44,025 nt of DNA, from the NCBI GenBank assembly GCA_031271865.1, contig JAISUW010000033.1, forward strand, positions 1 to 44,025, read 5' to 3'. Shown here one piece after another: positions 33,799-42,007 of this stretch (its first letter is position 1; each line of letters opens with the position of its first letter). The notes below the pieces were generated by a model. That model was not told the DNA's origin and did not search any database. It saw only the letters and a program-made list of their open reading frames with translations. The stretch is from Oscillospiraceae bacterium (GTDB lineage: Bacteria; Bacillota; Clostridia; Oscillospirales; Acutalibacteraceae). A program made the translations under genes and the position numbers.

Positions 33799-35007
33799 TC
33801 AGGCGCACGATTGCAGGATAGCCAAAGTATCCTGCCAGTTGAGCCGCAGGAAAGAGCCATTGCCGAATTCCTTGGCGGTATCGGCGCCGGTAGACTTTTT
33901 GGCCATCTCCTCCAAGCGGTCGGCGGGAATCCCCAGTTCGGAGAGGGCAGACGGCAATCCCAAAGACTCCCAGAATGCCGCGAGCTTATCGATGGCTTGC
34001 ATTACAGCCGCGTCCGGGTCGGTAATCTCCGCCGGGACATCCATTATATTATGCGCAAACTGCACAAGCTTCCGGCGTCGGAAGATACGGGCGCCGTCCC
34101 GGTCGCAGCGGTACACATAGCGCAGCCACGCCGGACAGATGACGGCCAAACCCGCTCCGTGTGCCACGTCATAGATGGCGGAGAGTTCGTGCTCTATGTG
34201 GTGGCTCGCCCAGTCCTGCGCTCTGCCGACACCGACCAGGTTATTGTGCGCCAAGGCTCCTGCAAAGCCTATCTCGGCGGCGGCATTGTAATTGCCGGGG
34301 TTCTTCACAAAAGCGGGGGCGTTCTTCATGATGGCTTTCAGCAGACCTTCGCACAGCGCATCGGTGACATCGGTGTTCTCCGTGCGGGTGAAGTATCGCT
34401 CGAAGATGTGCATCATCATGTCTGCAACCCCATTGGCGGCTTGGTGCTGCGGGAGCGTGGCATACAGTTCCGGGTTGATGACGCTCACGACCGGCCGGAT
34501 GCACTCCTCGCTGTGACCGTATTTGCGCAGGGTGTCCGCATTGGAGATGACAGAGGAGTCGCTCATCTCGCTCCCCGCGGCAGGGATGGTGCAAACGGTA
34601 GCGACAGGCAGGGCTTTGCCGGCAACCGTATGCTTTTGTTTGTCATATATATCCCAGACGTCGCCGTCATACAGGACGCCCATGGCTATCGCCTTGGCAC
34701 TGTCAATCGCAGATCCGCCGCCGATTGCCAGAATCAGCTCCGCGCCGAATCCCCTTGCCAACGCTATGCCCTCCCGCACCAAGGTCACGCGAGGGTTCGG
34801 CTGTACGCCGCCCAGTTCGGTAAAGGCTATCCCCGCTTTGTTCAGCGATGCCGCGACACGGTCATACAGTCCGCTGCGCTTCACGCTCCCGCCGCCGTAG
34901 TGGAGCAGTACCTTGCCGGCATACGGCCGGATGTGCTCTCCGATAGCATTCTCTTCCCCCCGACCGAGATATAACTTCGTGGGGAGGTTTAGGAAAAGAT
35001 TCAGCAT
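33799..35007 (-). CDS. Iron-containing alcohol dehydrogenase (butanol-dehydrogenase type)
   Basis: The 402-residue enzyme reduces aldehydes to alcohols with NAD(P)H. Family features are the nucleotide loop GGGSAIDSAKAIAMG, TIPAAGSEMSDSSVISN, and the Fe-ligand regions GVADMMMHIFERYF and HHIEHELSAIYDVAHGAGLAVICPAW. It resembles BdhA-type enzymes (LPTKLYLGRGEE at the start). The start at 35007 follows AAGGAG. Longer readings into upstream palindromes (to 35061) are not needed. Together with fprA next door, it may help dispose of reducing power or respond to oxidative stress. Confidence 0.93.
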   Translation of the reverse strand: MLNLFLNLPTKLYLGRGEENAIGEHIRPYAGKVLLHYGGGSVKRSGLYDRVAASLNKAGIAFTELGGVQPNPRVTLVREGIALARGFGAELILAIGGGSAIDSAKAIAMGVLYDGDVWDIYDKQKHTVAGKALPVATVCTIPAAGSEMSDSSVISNADTLRKYGHSEECIRPVVSVINPELYATLPQHQAANGVADMMMHIFERYFTRTENTDVTDALCEGLLKAIMKNAPAFVKNPGNYNAAAEIGFAGALAHNNLVGVGRAQDWASHHIEHELSAIYDVAHGAGLAVICPAWLRYVYRCDRDGARIFRRRKLVQFAHNIMDVPAEITDPDAAVMQAIDKLAAFWESLGLPSALSELGIPADRLEEMAKKSTGADTAKEFGNGSFLRLNWQDTLAILQSCA

Positions 35008-35026
35008 GGTTGGCTCCTTGAAAGGG

Positions 35027-35078
35027 TGCCCCGTAGGGGCATTAATGCCCCGTAGGGGCACTGAGCCCCGTAGGGGCT
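35027..35078. repeat. Three CCCCGTAGGGG palindromes between hisI and the ADH gene
   Basis: Copies TGCCCCGTAGGGGCA (35027-35041 and 35046-35060) and AGCCCCGTAGGGGCT (35064-35078) have 18- to 19-bp spacing. The outer base pair is T-A in two copies and A-T in the third, so the arms stay complementary. They fill most of the 78-bp gap between the two genes. Confidence 0.9.
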
Positions 35079-35085
35079 TTCGCGC

Positions 35086-35505
35086 TCATTCCTCGCCGGG
35101 AATAAAAGCAAGCGTATCGGCATCCTGCGTAATAACCCGGTAGAAGCAAGTGGTGCGGCATTCGCCGTTGTTTTTTTTCGTATGGCAGATACCGCCTTTA
35201 TTCGGGCGGACGAAAGCCAAGATGGAGTTCTGCTCACAGTTCACACGTGCTTCAATGAATTGAAATGTGTTGCCGCTCTCGTCTGCACCTTTGTGCCAAA
35301 GTCGGTTGCGGGAGGTGGACCAGAGGTACAGCTCGCCGGTCTGCCAAGTCTTGACCAAAGCTTCTCGGTTAGCATAGGCTAACAGCAAGACTTCTTTTGT
35401 GTCGTAGTCTTGGATGATGACAGGGACGACGCCTTGCCCGGCGACTTTGTCAATTTTGTCATAATCCAAACTTAGGCGCATGGATTGTGTTACATCGTGG
35501 GTCAT
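35086..35505 (-). CDS. hisI: Phosphoribosyl-AMP cyclohydrolase-like protein (HisI), NCEQN variant
   Basis: HisI opens the purine ring of PR-AMP in histidine synthesis. The 139-residue protein fits the fold: PVIIQDYDTKEVLLLAYANREAL, TGELYLWSTSRNRLWHKG and the zinc cysteines in NCEQN, GGICHTK and TTCFYR. The usual metal motif DCDxD reads NCEQN, so the Mg-binding aspartates are replaced. I recall stand-alone HisI proteins with this NCEQN pattern in other anaerobes, so it may be a natural subfamily, not decay. No other his gene is nearby. The start at 35505 has GAAGGAG upstream. The activity is uncertain. Confidence 0.8.
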   Translation of the reverse strand: MTHDVTQSMRLSLDYDKIDKVAGQGVVPVIIQDYDTKEVLLLAYANREALVKTWQTGELYLWSTSRNRLWHKGADESGNTFQFIEARVNCEQNSILAFVRPNKGGICHTKKNNGECRTTCFYRVITQDADTLAFIPGEE

Positions 35506-35541
35506 ACGTACAGCTCCTTCAATCTGAAACCCGCAGCGGGT

Positions 35542-36765
35542 CTATGTTTCCGTACACGCAAATTGCTTCAATGCGGCGGCTGCCGCAGCAGCATTGGCTT
35601 TCCATAGGGGAGCCGCCTCTGCCATATGTGCCCGCAGTTCATTTTCCTTTTCCAAGAGTGCCTTGGCTTTTACGATGAGGGAATTGCCGGTCAGTTCGGA
35701 AGCCGATATGGTCAACGCAGCGGTGTCGGGGAAGAGTGCCGGCACACCCCATGGGTTCGTGCCGCAGAAGAGATCCTCTGCGATGGCGGCGGATTTCGCG
35801 GAGTAGCCCAGTGCAAGGGCGGGAACGGCGGAGGAATATGCCGCTATAGCGGCATGGGTTCGCGCCGCCACCAAGAGTCGGGCCTTAGAAATAATGTACT
35901 TCAGCTGCGGGGCGGTCAAGCGTCCGTCCTCGTCGCAGTTGAAGACTTTGGTGCGGTCGGTGAAAGCATACTCCAGCGGTCGGAAAGACTGCCGGTCGTC
36001 AACCCCTTCCCGGGTCACATGGGGCAGAAGCCCCACTGTACCGCCGTCCGCCAAGACAGAGCGCACAAAAGCAATGCAGGCTTCCACGGCGCAATCATTC
36101 TTTTCGGTGATATAGGGGCTGAGGTTGAGCAGAACGGTTTCCCCCGGGACAAAGCCGGAGGGGAGGGGGCATTCGTCCGGTTCCATACCGAAAGCGGGGT
36201 CGGGAGCAAGCGTGGTCTTTTCGCCGCAACCGAGTGCCGTGAGCATGGCATAGGTTCGGGTTTCTCGAGCGGTGATGGCTTTGTAGCGCAGGAGGTTTGC
36301 CTGCTTCTGCGGGGTCATGGTGTCGGAATCCAGGGAGCAGCCCCACAGCACGGCGGGCTTGTTTGCCGCTGACAGTGTCAGCTGAACTGCCGCAAAGTCG
36401 GATACCGTACCGTAGCAGTAGTTGTCGCCGCCCACGGACAGTGCCAAGTCGCACTCCGCGATGTCCGAGTAGGAGAACACTTTTGTGAAGAAGAATGTAT
36501 CCGCTTTCTCCTGCGACTCGAAGCGGTACTTGGCGAGCTTCAGCCAGTCCATGGAGTATTTGTGGATGTTTGGCATTCGGTGCGGGAGGAAGGACTTGAC
36601 AGAGGTATCTGCTGCCTCGAAGGCGGTGTCCTCCTGCGGATAGTGGGAGTATATGTCTATTGTGCACCCCGGGAAAGCCTCGCGCAGCAGAGGAATCGTC
36701 CCCCGCAGAATGGCTTCGTTTCCGCGGTTAAGGGAACCGGCGTGTGGATACAGGGCAATGCGCAT
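35542..36765 (-). CDS. Polysaccharide pyruvyl transferase family protein
   Basis: These enzymes add pyruvate ketals to surface glycans (CsaB-like). The 407-residue protein opens with RIALYPHAGSLNRGNEAIL, which resembles the family nucleotide-binding start. It also has ALSVGGDNYCYG, KPAVLWGCSLD, ITARETRTYAML and ARTHAAIAAYSSAVPALALGYSAKS. In Gram-positive bacteria CsaB products anchor S-layer proteins with SLH domains, but none is seen here. The start at 36765 is preceded by GAAGAGACG. A sigma-A promoter at 36840-36868 heads this operon, which continues into hisI 36 bases later. Confidence 0.85.
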   Translation of the reverse strand: MRIALYPHAGSLNRGNEAILRGTIPLLREAFPGCTIDIYSHYPQEDTAFEAADTSVKSFLPHRMPNIHKYSMDWLKLAKYRFESQEKADTFFFTKVFSYSDIAECDLALSVGGDNYCYGTVSDFAAVQLTLSAANKPAVLWGCSLDSDTMTPQKQANLLRYKAITARETRTYAMLTALGCGEKTTLAPDPAFGMEPDECPLPSGFVPGETVLLNLSPYITEKNDCAVEACIAFVRSVLADGGTVGLLPHVTREGVDDRQSFRPLEYAFTDRTKVFNCDEDGRLTAPQLKYIISKARLLVAARTHAAIAAYSSAVPALALGYSAKSAAIAEDLFCGTNPWGVPALFPDTAALTISASELTGNSLIVKAKALLEKENELRAHMAEAAPLWKANAAAAAAALKQFACTET

Positions 36766-36839
36766 AAGCGTCTCTTCACTCCCTTCCCGGTGGGAAGACT
36801 AAACCGGAATCAGCACCGGAACACTATAGTATAAACCAC

Positions 36840-36868
36840 ATTATAGCACAATTCCATGGGAATTGCAA
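36840..36868 (-). promoter_or_regulatory. Sigma-A promoter of the pyruvyl transferase-hisI-ADH-fprA operon
   Basis: On the minus strand, TTGCAA (36863-36868) and TATAAT (36840-36845) are 17 bases apart, with an extended TGC before the -10. Confidence 0.75.
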
Positions 36869-37004
36869 GAGAAATTTTCCCGGCCGGTAAAGCAGAAGCA
36901 AAATGAATAATTTTCTGTTCGAACACATTAGACAAGTTATATCGAACATATCTATACATTGATTTTAAGTGCTTTTTGCTGCCGAACCGTATGCGTTTTT
37001 CATT

Positions 37005-37033
37005 CACCAACCAATGCAAGGGCGCATAAGATA
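37005..37033 (+). promoter_or_regulatory. Sigma-K-type promoter of collagen-like gene 2
   Basis: CACC (37005-37008, matching the mACm -35 of sigma-K) and CATAAGATA (37025-37033, matching CATAnnnTA) are separated by 16 bases, the expected spacing. The start codon is 40 bases downstream of the -10. Sigma-K acts in the mother cell late in sporulation. Confidence 0.65.
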
Positions 37034-37072
37034 GTATGGTATGCAACGTACTTAAAAAAGGAGTGACAGCCT

Positions 37073-38857
37073 ATGCTGGATATGTACGACGACGAACAAT
37101 TCCAGGGCGGCGATTATAAAACGATTCGCTGCCAATGCGCCTATTGCGGGCGCTGCATGGAGCGCACCTTCTGCCTGCTTCGCGGAGAACCCGGACCCTG
37201 TGGACCTCCGGGACCGCCCGGACCGCCCGGAGAGGTCGGTCCGCGTGGTGAACCCGGAATTCCCGGCATACCGGGACCAATGGGCCCTCCCGGAGCAAGA
37301 GGTGAACGAGGTGAGCGAGGTGAACGCGGTGAACCCGGTATTCAAGGTATCCCCGGGCCAATGGGCCCGCCCGGAGAACGCGGGGAAATCGGCCCGGCCG
37401 GTCTTCCCGGGATTCCGGGGCCTCAAGGTCCCCAAGGTCCGATTGGGCTTCCCGGTCCTATCGGTCCCCAAGGCGAACGGGGCGAGCAAGGAATCCAAGG
37501 CATTCCCGGAATGCCCGGCCCCATGGGCGTTCCCGGTGAAAGAGGAGAGCAAGGCGCGCCCGGTATTCCGGGTCCCGCCGGCCCGCAGGGTCCAGTGGGC
37601 CCCAAGGGCGACCAAGGCGAACGCGGGGAACGCGGCGACATCGGCCCAATGGGACCGCAAGGGATGCCCGGCTTGCCGGGAGTCCAAGGCGTGCCCGGCT
37701 TGGACGGCCGTGACGGCGCCATCGGCCCCGCAGGACCAATCGGACCCCAAGGACCGGCCGGATTGCCGGGCCCAATGGGTCCGCAGGGCGAACGCGGCTA
37801 CGAAGGTGCCCAAGGACCCGCCGGCCCCGCCGGAAGCCCCGGTTTGCCCGGTCCCATCGGACCGCAAGGCGAGCGCGGAGACCCGGGTCCCGTTGGACCC
37901 ATGGGCCCGCAAGGTCTGCAAGGTGTGCCGGGACCCCAAGGTGAGATCGGTCCCGCCGGACCCGCCGGTCCGCAAGGAGTCGCAGGTCCGCCCGGTCTGC
38001 CCGGCCCCGTCGGTCCGCAAGGATGCGAAGGCGCCGCAGGACCGCCCGGATTGGCAGGCCCCGCAGGACCGCCCGGACAGGACGGAAGAGATGGCCCAAT
38101 GGGCCCGATTGGCCCAATCGGCCCGGCAGGTGTGCCCGGTCCAATGGGACCGGCCGGACAAGATGGCCGCGACGGGCCTATGGGACCGCCCGGACCAATC
38201 GGACCGGCCGGAGCCCCGGGTCCTGTCGGTCCGGTCGGACCGGCCGGCCCGCCTGGACCGCCCGGACTCAACGGACGCGACGGACGCGACGGACTCGATG
38301 GTAATGACGGCATACCGGGTGCCCCCGGTGCGCCGGGAGCAGCAGGCCCCGCAGGACCGGCAGGTCCCGCCGGAAGCCCGGGTTCACCGGGTTCCCCGGG
38401 CGGTGGTGGCGGCGGTGGCGCGGGTGCCGGCGGCGGCGCAGGCGGTGCCGGCGGTGCCGGAGCCGGCAGCGCCGGAGCTGCTGGATCCTCATCGGCGGGA
38501 GTGGCGGCCTCTTCCACTTCTTCCACTTCCTCCTCAACCAGCTCAAGCACAACCTCGGCCTCCACATCCTCGGCGGCCGGTGGCGGCGGCGGCGGCGGCG
38601 GCGGAGCCTCGTCCTCTTCATCCTCTTCCATCTCGGCGCTGATGGCAGCCCTCAACGCAGTCGCAGCGGAAGAAGCAGCAGCTTCTGCCGCAGCAGGGAA
38701 CGGCTCCTCCTCTTCTTCGAGCAGCTCTTCCTCCGACAGCGGCTGGTATCCGCCCACTTGGGACGGTGTCGTGACGGTTCCCGCAACCACAGCCCAACAG
38801 ACCGCAGTCAGCGAAGACGGCAGCTCTTCCGCCTCGGCAAGCGCTTCCGTGGGTTGA
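37073..38857 (+). CDS. Collagen-like protein 2 with a Gly/Ser-rich tail
   Basis: The 594-residue protein has a short Cys-containing head (residues 1-37, [15 protein letters not shown]), about 135 Gly-X-Y triplets from residue 38 to about 442 ([28 protein letters not shown]), then a Gly/Ala stretch and a Ser-rich tail ([16 protein letters not shown] and [14 protein letters not shown]) of about 150 residues. Unlike collagen-like protein 1 there is no jelly-roll domain. The start follows AAAAAAGGAGTGAC. A sigma-K-type promoter sits 40 bases upstream and a perfect terminator lies 32 bases after the stop. These fit a spore-surface filament protein. Ser-rich tails may be glycosylated. Very open frames on the opposite strand are a side effect of the GC-rich repeats. 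Confidence 0.9.
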   Translation: MLDMYDDEQFQGGDYKTIRCQCAYCGRCMERTFCLLRGEPGPCGPPGPPGPPGEVGPRGEPGIPGIPGPMGPPGARGERGERGERGEPGIQGIPGPMGPPGERGEIGPAGLPGIPGPQGPQGPIGLPGPIGPQGERGEQGIQGIPGMPGPMGVPGERGEQGAPGIPGPAGPQGPVGPKGDQGERGERGDIGPMGPQGMPGLPGVQGVPGLDGRDGAIGPAGPIGPQGPAGLPGPMGPQGERGYEGAQGPAGPAGSPGLPGPIGPQGERGDPGPVGPMGPQGLQGVPGPQGEIGPAGPAGPQGVAGPPGLPGPVGPQGCEGAAGPPGLAGPAGPPGQDGRDGPMGPIGPIGPAGVPGPMGPAGQDGRDGPMGPPGPIGPAGAPGPVGPVGPAGPPGPPGLNGRDGRDGLDGNDGIPGAPGAPGAAGPAGPAGPAGSPGSPGSPGGGGGGGAGAGGGAGGAGGAGAGSAGAAGSSSAGVAASSTSSTSSSTSSSTTSASTSSAAGGGGGGGGGASSSSSSSISALMAALNAVAAEEAAASAAAGNGSSSSSSSSSSDSGWYPPTWDGVVTVPATTAQQTAVSEDGSSSASASASVG

Positions 38858-38888
38858 TTCCCGGCAACGTAACATCCATGCAAAATGT

Positions 38889-38921
38889 CACCGCAGGGCA
38901 TATGCCCTGCGGTGCTGTTTT
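38889..38921 (+). terminator. Terminator of collagen-like gene 2
   Basis: CACCGCAGGGCATATGCCCTGCGGTG is a perfect 26-bp palindrome (38889-38914) followed by CTGTTTT. Confidence 0.8.
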
Positions 38922-38971
38922 CAACCGGGAGGGGGGCAGAACCAAAAAATGCAAACAAAAACCCGCCCCCC

Positions 38972-39000
38972 TTGACAAACTGCATACACTGTGGTATAGT
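38972..39000 (+). promoter_or_regulatory. Sigma-A promoter of an orphan small transcript
   Basis: TTGACA (38972-38977) and TATAGT (38995-39000) are 17 bases apart on the plus strand. No plus-strand gene follows; the next gene is convergent and ends at 39126. Confidence 0.7.
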
Positions 39001-39005
39001 AATCA

Positions 39006-39112
39006 TGCAAGGCGGGCACGGTTTTACGGCCGGTTACTCCCCCAATCATGAGTAGCAGTTGCCACCGCAGAAGCTGGGGAGCATCATGGCGGTGGCTTCT
39101 GCTTTATATTGT
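39006..39112 (+). ncRNA. Putative small RNA with interlocked helices and its own terminator
   Basis: A transcript from the promoter at 38972-39000 would be about 105 nt. It can form a first hairpin (GTTACTC 39033-39039 with GAGTAGC 39050-39056). Two further 8-bp helices interlock: GCCACCGC (39061-39068) with GCGGTGGC (39089-39096), and GCAGAAGC (39067-39074) with GCTTCTGC (39095-39102). The order X-Y-X'-Y' allows either a pseudoknot or two alternative states. The Y-Y' hairpin is followed by TTTATATTG, which suits termination. I do not recognise an Rfam class. A 16-codon frame ([16 protein letters not shown]) starts at 39005 but has no ribosome binding site. Confidence 0.45.
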
Positions 39113-39125
39113 ATTATCCATATAC

Positions 39126-40301
39126 TTACCACACCAGCGTCAAACTGTTGTCGCCGTTGTCGGTGTAGGTGATTTGTACGCCTGCGGCAATCTGCTCTTC
39201 TAAGGAGGCCGCGATGGCATCTTTGACCTCGGTGTCCGGCAGAGTGATGGTGCTTTCCAGTGTGATGCGCTCGGCAGTATAGAGATAAGGCTTGAGGACG
39301 AATGCCGTCATCCACCAGTGCTTGGTTTGCGGGCGGTCCACCAAGACCTCGCCCGTTTCTTTCACCGTGAGCCGGAACGTCATCGGAAGGCGCTCGTCTA
39401 AGTTGCCTTGGTCATTCGGGGGCTGCTGGGCACAGTCCCACCAATCGCCGGTGTCACCCTCGGGCTTGTTGTAGAAGCCGACTTCTCCGCCGGTGGTGAA
39501 GAAGTAGCGCCCCTTCCAGAGCTGGAGCATCCAATCCCTGTTTTGGTATGTATACTGCAGGCGCACGGTGTCGGCGCGGATGGCGGCAGTATCCAAGAAC
39601 AGGTCGTCGTAGAGCTTGGCATAGCGCAAGATACGCTGCAGCTGCGGATAGGTGGAGGAGTAGGCGAATGCGTCATCTACGTCAAAGTTGAAGCCGGTGG
39701 AGGCGATGCCTACGTTGCCGAGGTTGACGTCCGTCTGTTCGATGGTGTTAGTGGCTGTGTTGAAATCTATGCCGGAGTCTATCGTCGCCCGTGAGCCGTC
39801 CTGATAAATGGCCGTAAGCGTGATGCGCCGGAGGTTGGGGGATCGATCCTGGGGTTCCGTTCCGATTTCCACGGTCTCCGGCATTCCGGCTAGAATACCA
39901 AAGACTTTAAACATAACCATTTTGCCGGCGTCTATCGTAGTGTCGTTTGTGCCGAATTCATAGTCATAGGCGCGCTGCAGGAAGTAGTCGCGCATATTGT
40001 TGAATATGTCCGGGCAGAGGGCATAGACCCAGCGCATATGGGAGAATATATCCGGAATGGTATTGGTGACAGCCAGCACATCCCAGCCGGAGTTTTGCTC
40101 AAACAGGTCGAAAACCTCCTGCATATAGGGGTCGCAGACAATCTCCAGATTGTTACGGTTCTCGGCATCCCGCAGGAGCTGTACATATTCCTTTGTTTCG
40201 GTGATGCGTACACCGGGTTTCTCGGCAGACACACCGACCGCGCAGAATACCTGCAACAGCGAGCATATGGTGCATATCAAACGGATTACCGTCAATACCA
40301 T
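39126..40301 (-). CDS. Exported DUF4474-like protein
   Basis: The 391-residue protein starts with a signal or anchor segment (MVLTVIRLICTICSLLQVFCAVGVSA). The central and C-terminal parts resemble DUF4474 proteins of Clostridia: FNFDVDDAFAYSSTYPQLQRILRYAKLYDD, LQYTYQNRDWMLQLWKGRYFFTTGGEVGFY, DWWDCAQQ, MTFRLTVKETGEVLVDR and HWWMTAFVLKP. The function of DUF4474 is unknown. I chose ATG 40301 with GGAGG 8 bases upstream; a TTG at 40316 is also in frame. It follows the alpha/beta hydrolase gene by 95 bases on the same strand. The two may share a transcript and function outside the membrane. Confidence 0.75.
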   Translation of the reverse strand: MVLTVIRLICTICSLLQVFCAVGVSAEKPGVRITETKEYVQLLRDAENRNNLEIVCDPYMQEVFDLFEQNSGWDVLAVTNTIPDIFSHMRWVYALCPDIFNNMRDYFLQRAYDYEFGTNDTTIDAGKMVMFKVFGILAGMPETVEIGTEPQDRSPNLRRITLTAIYQDGSRATIDSGIDFNTATNTIEQTDVNLGNVGIASTGFNFDVDDAFAYSSTYPQLQRILRYAKLYDDLFLDTAAIRADTVRLQYTYQNRDWMLQLWKGRYFFTTGGEVGFYNKPEGDTGDWWDCAQQPPNDQGNLDERLPMTFRLTVKETGEVLVDRPQTKHWWMTAFVLKPYLYTAERITLESTITLPDTEVKDAIAASLEEQIAAGVQITYTDNGDNSLTLVW

Positions 40302-40396
40302 TGCAAACGCCTCCAATCTATATCAGATAAAAGTAAATGAGGACCGGGAAACAGGGGATGCACCGGCACTCGGCAGCAGATGCCGGCCGTTCGGTG

Positions 40397-42007
40397 TCAG
40401 AAGAAGAGCATAATCCACCAGTCCCAGATATAGTTGAAGTAATAGCACACCTTGAAGAAAACGGCTGCGACTTGCTCCCAGAACGTCGGCGGGGCGGGTT
40501 CCTCGGCGGGGGCTTGGGGTTGGAGAGCGTCGGTCCAACTGTCCGGTGTCAGTTCGCTCACAAACTGCGGGTGCTCCGGGTCGGAGAAGACGGTGGCATC
40601 CTCCGTATTGACATACCACCATAGCCACTCATAGTCTTGGAGTGAGAAATGATTGGCATTGTTGATGAACCACGTCGTTTCCGGGAACATACAGGTGGAG
40701 GCGTCAATCTGCAAATCCGGGGAGATGTAGTTGTGCTCCGGATACTGCGCTTGCGTGTATGTGCCGCCGTAGGTTTGTGACAGCGTCTGCCCGGGGAGGG
40801 ACGCCGTTGCACCTAGGGAAGCGCTGCTCACCTCGCAGATGGTGTCGGAATTGATGTTGGCATTGCGTGTGACGGGAACCAACGAGGAGCCATAGGAGCA
40901 GATGAGTGCGACCGGTATCACCTCCGCCGCCAATGCCAGCAATTCGCGGGCGCGGCCGGCAACTTTGGTTTGGTATTCGTTGGTCTTGGCGATTAAGCCG
41001 GAGTACGTAATCCAGTCATCGCCGAAGCATGCGCGGATGCCGCTCTCGTAGCGGTCGGCGGGAACCAAGCTCCAGATAAAGGGCATTGTCAATACACTCG
41101 GGATAATGGCTTCCTTATATATATCTTCCTTGAAACCGGAGAGCATGACCAAAAGCGTATTGGAGAGTACACGCAGCCAGCCCATATCGGTGATGTCTTT
41201 GAGCGGTTGCAGGAACGGAGCGACGTCGTCGCTCGCCAAGATGTCTTTGAGGAACGTGGAGGTTAGTGCGGCGTCGGGGCACGCCCAGATCTCCTTGTTG
41301 ACGAGGTCACCGAAAAAGGAGGAACCCTCCAGGAAGCCGTTACGGATGATCAGCTTGGAGATGTACTGCGTGCCGTACAGCGCCAGGTACGCCAAGCAGA
41401 GGGGAGCGGAACCGCTCTGGAAGCTCACGGGTATGGCATCCACGCCGTACCTTTCGCAGCAAGCCGCGAGAAAAGTATGCAGCCCGACGGCATTGTCCAT
41501 TGGAGAGAGCCGCCAGTCAAAGTCAAATGCAACCATTCCGTAGGATGTAAAGTCATTTCCGTTGGGGTCTGTATAATTGGCGTGCGGATAGGTGCTTAAA
41601 TTGTACGTCGGCCGTTTGGGCGTGCCGTCCGGGTTGCAGCCAATGGCGCCGAAGAAATCATTGAGCATTTGGATTCCGTACTGCTTCACGCCGGCTATGT
41701 TCAGATTTTTGAGTTCCTCCACGAGTAAGGCCGCCGTTGCAGCGAGTTGCTGCATTTCTTTGCTTTCGCTCTTAGATAAATCGACAATGGCATCGAAGAA
41801 ATCCGGGTTCTCCGAACCGTCTTCCAAATAAGCGCTTTCGAAAAGCAGACTGTGGAAAGCACCCCTAACGATGACACCGTTGACAGGCAAAGAATTGGGA
41901 TAGCCGTGCGGGTACTCGGCCGCAAAACAAGGCACTGCCCCGCCGAAGGCGAGCAGTACCGCCATAAATACCGCCAAAAACACGGTTCTCTTTTTCAGTT
42001 GCTTCAT
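40397..42007 (-). CDS. Secreted alpha/beta-hydrolase-like protein with an aromatic C-terminal tail
   Basis: The 536-residue protein has a clear signal peptide (KKRTVFLAVFMAVLLAFGGAVPCFAA, cleaved about residue 30). The layout resembles clostridial secreted lipase/esterase-like proteins: a possible nucleophile elbow FQSGSAP (Ser198) where others have HSMGG, a later acidic region SDTICEVSSASLGAT, and a His in NNANHFSLQDYEWLWW. Substitution of the elbow is unusual, so activity is uncertain. After a Pro/Ala/Glu linker (QAPAEEPAPPT) the protein ends in an aromatic tail (FWEQVAAVFFKVCYY...WWIMLFF). The start at 42007 has AAGGGA upstream and overlaps the stop of a small frame (ATGA). Confidence 0.7.
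   Translation of the reverse strand: MKQLKKRTVFLAVFMAVLLAFGGAVPCFAAEYPHGYPNSLPVNGVIVRGAFHSLLFESAYLEDGSENPDFFDAIVDLSKSESKEMQQLAATAALLVEELKNLNIAGVKQYGIQMLNDFFGAIGCNPDGTPKRPTYNLSTYPHANYTDPNGNDFTSYGMVAFDFDWRLSPMDNAVGLHTFLAACCERYGVDAIPVSFQSGSAPLCLAYLALYGTQYISKLIIRNGFLEGSSFFGDLVNKEIWACPDAALTSTFLKDILASDDVAPFLQPLKDITDMGWLRVLSNTLLVMLSGFKEDIYKEAIIPSVLTMPFIWSLVPADRYESGIRACFGDDWITYSGLIAKTNEYQTKVAGRARELLALAAEVIPVALICSYGSSLVPVTRNANINSDTICEVSSASLGATASLPGQTLSQTYGGTYTQAQYPEHNYISPDLQIDASTCMFPETTWFINNANHFSLQDYEWLWWYVNTEDATVFSDPEHPQFVSELTPDSWTDALQPQAPAEEPAPPTFWEQVAAVFFKVCYYFNYIWDWWIMLFF

Noticed and set aside
37052..39006. Long minus-strand frames (about 369 and 402 codons) opposite collagen-like gene 2
   Set aside because: Gly-X-Y coding DNA leaves the complementary frames free of stops; they show only Pro/Gly/Arg repeats and no start signals.
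39005..39055. 16-codon frame at the start of the small RNA candidate
   Set aside because: The ATG lies at the predicted transcription start and there is no ribosome binding site, so I kept the RNA call instead.
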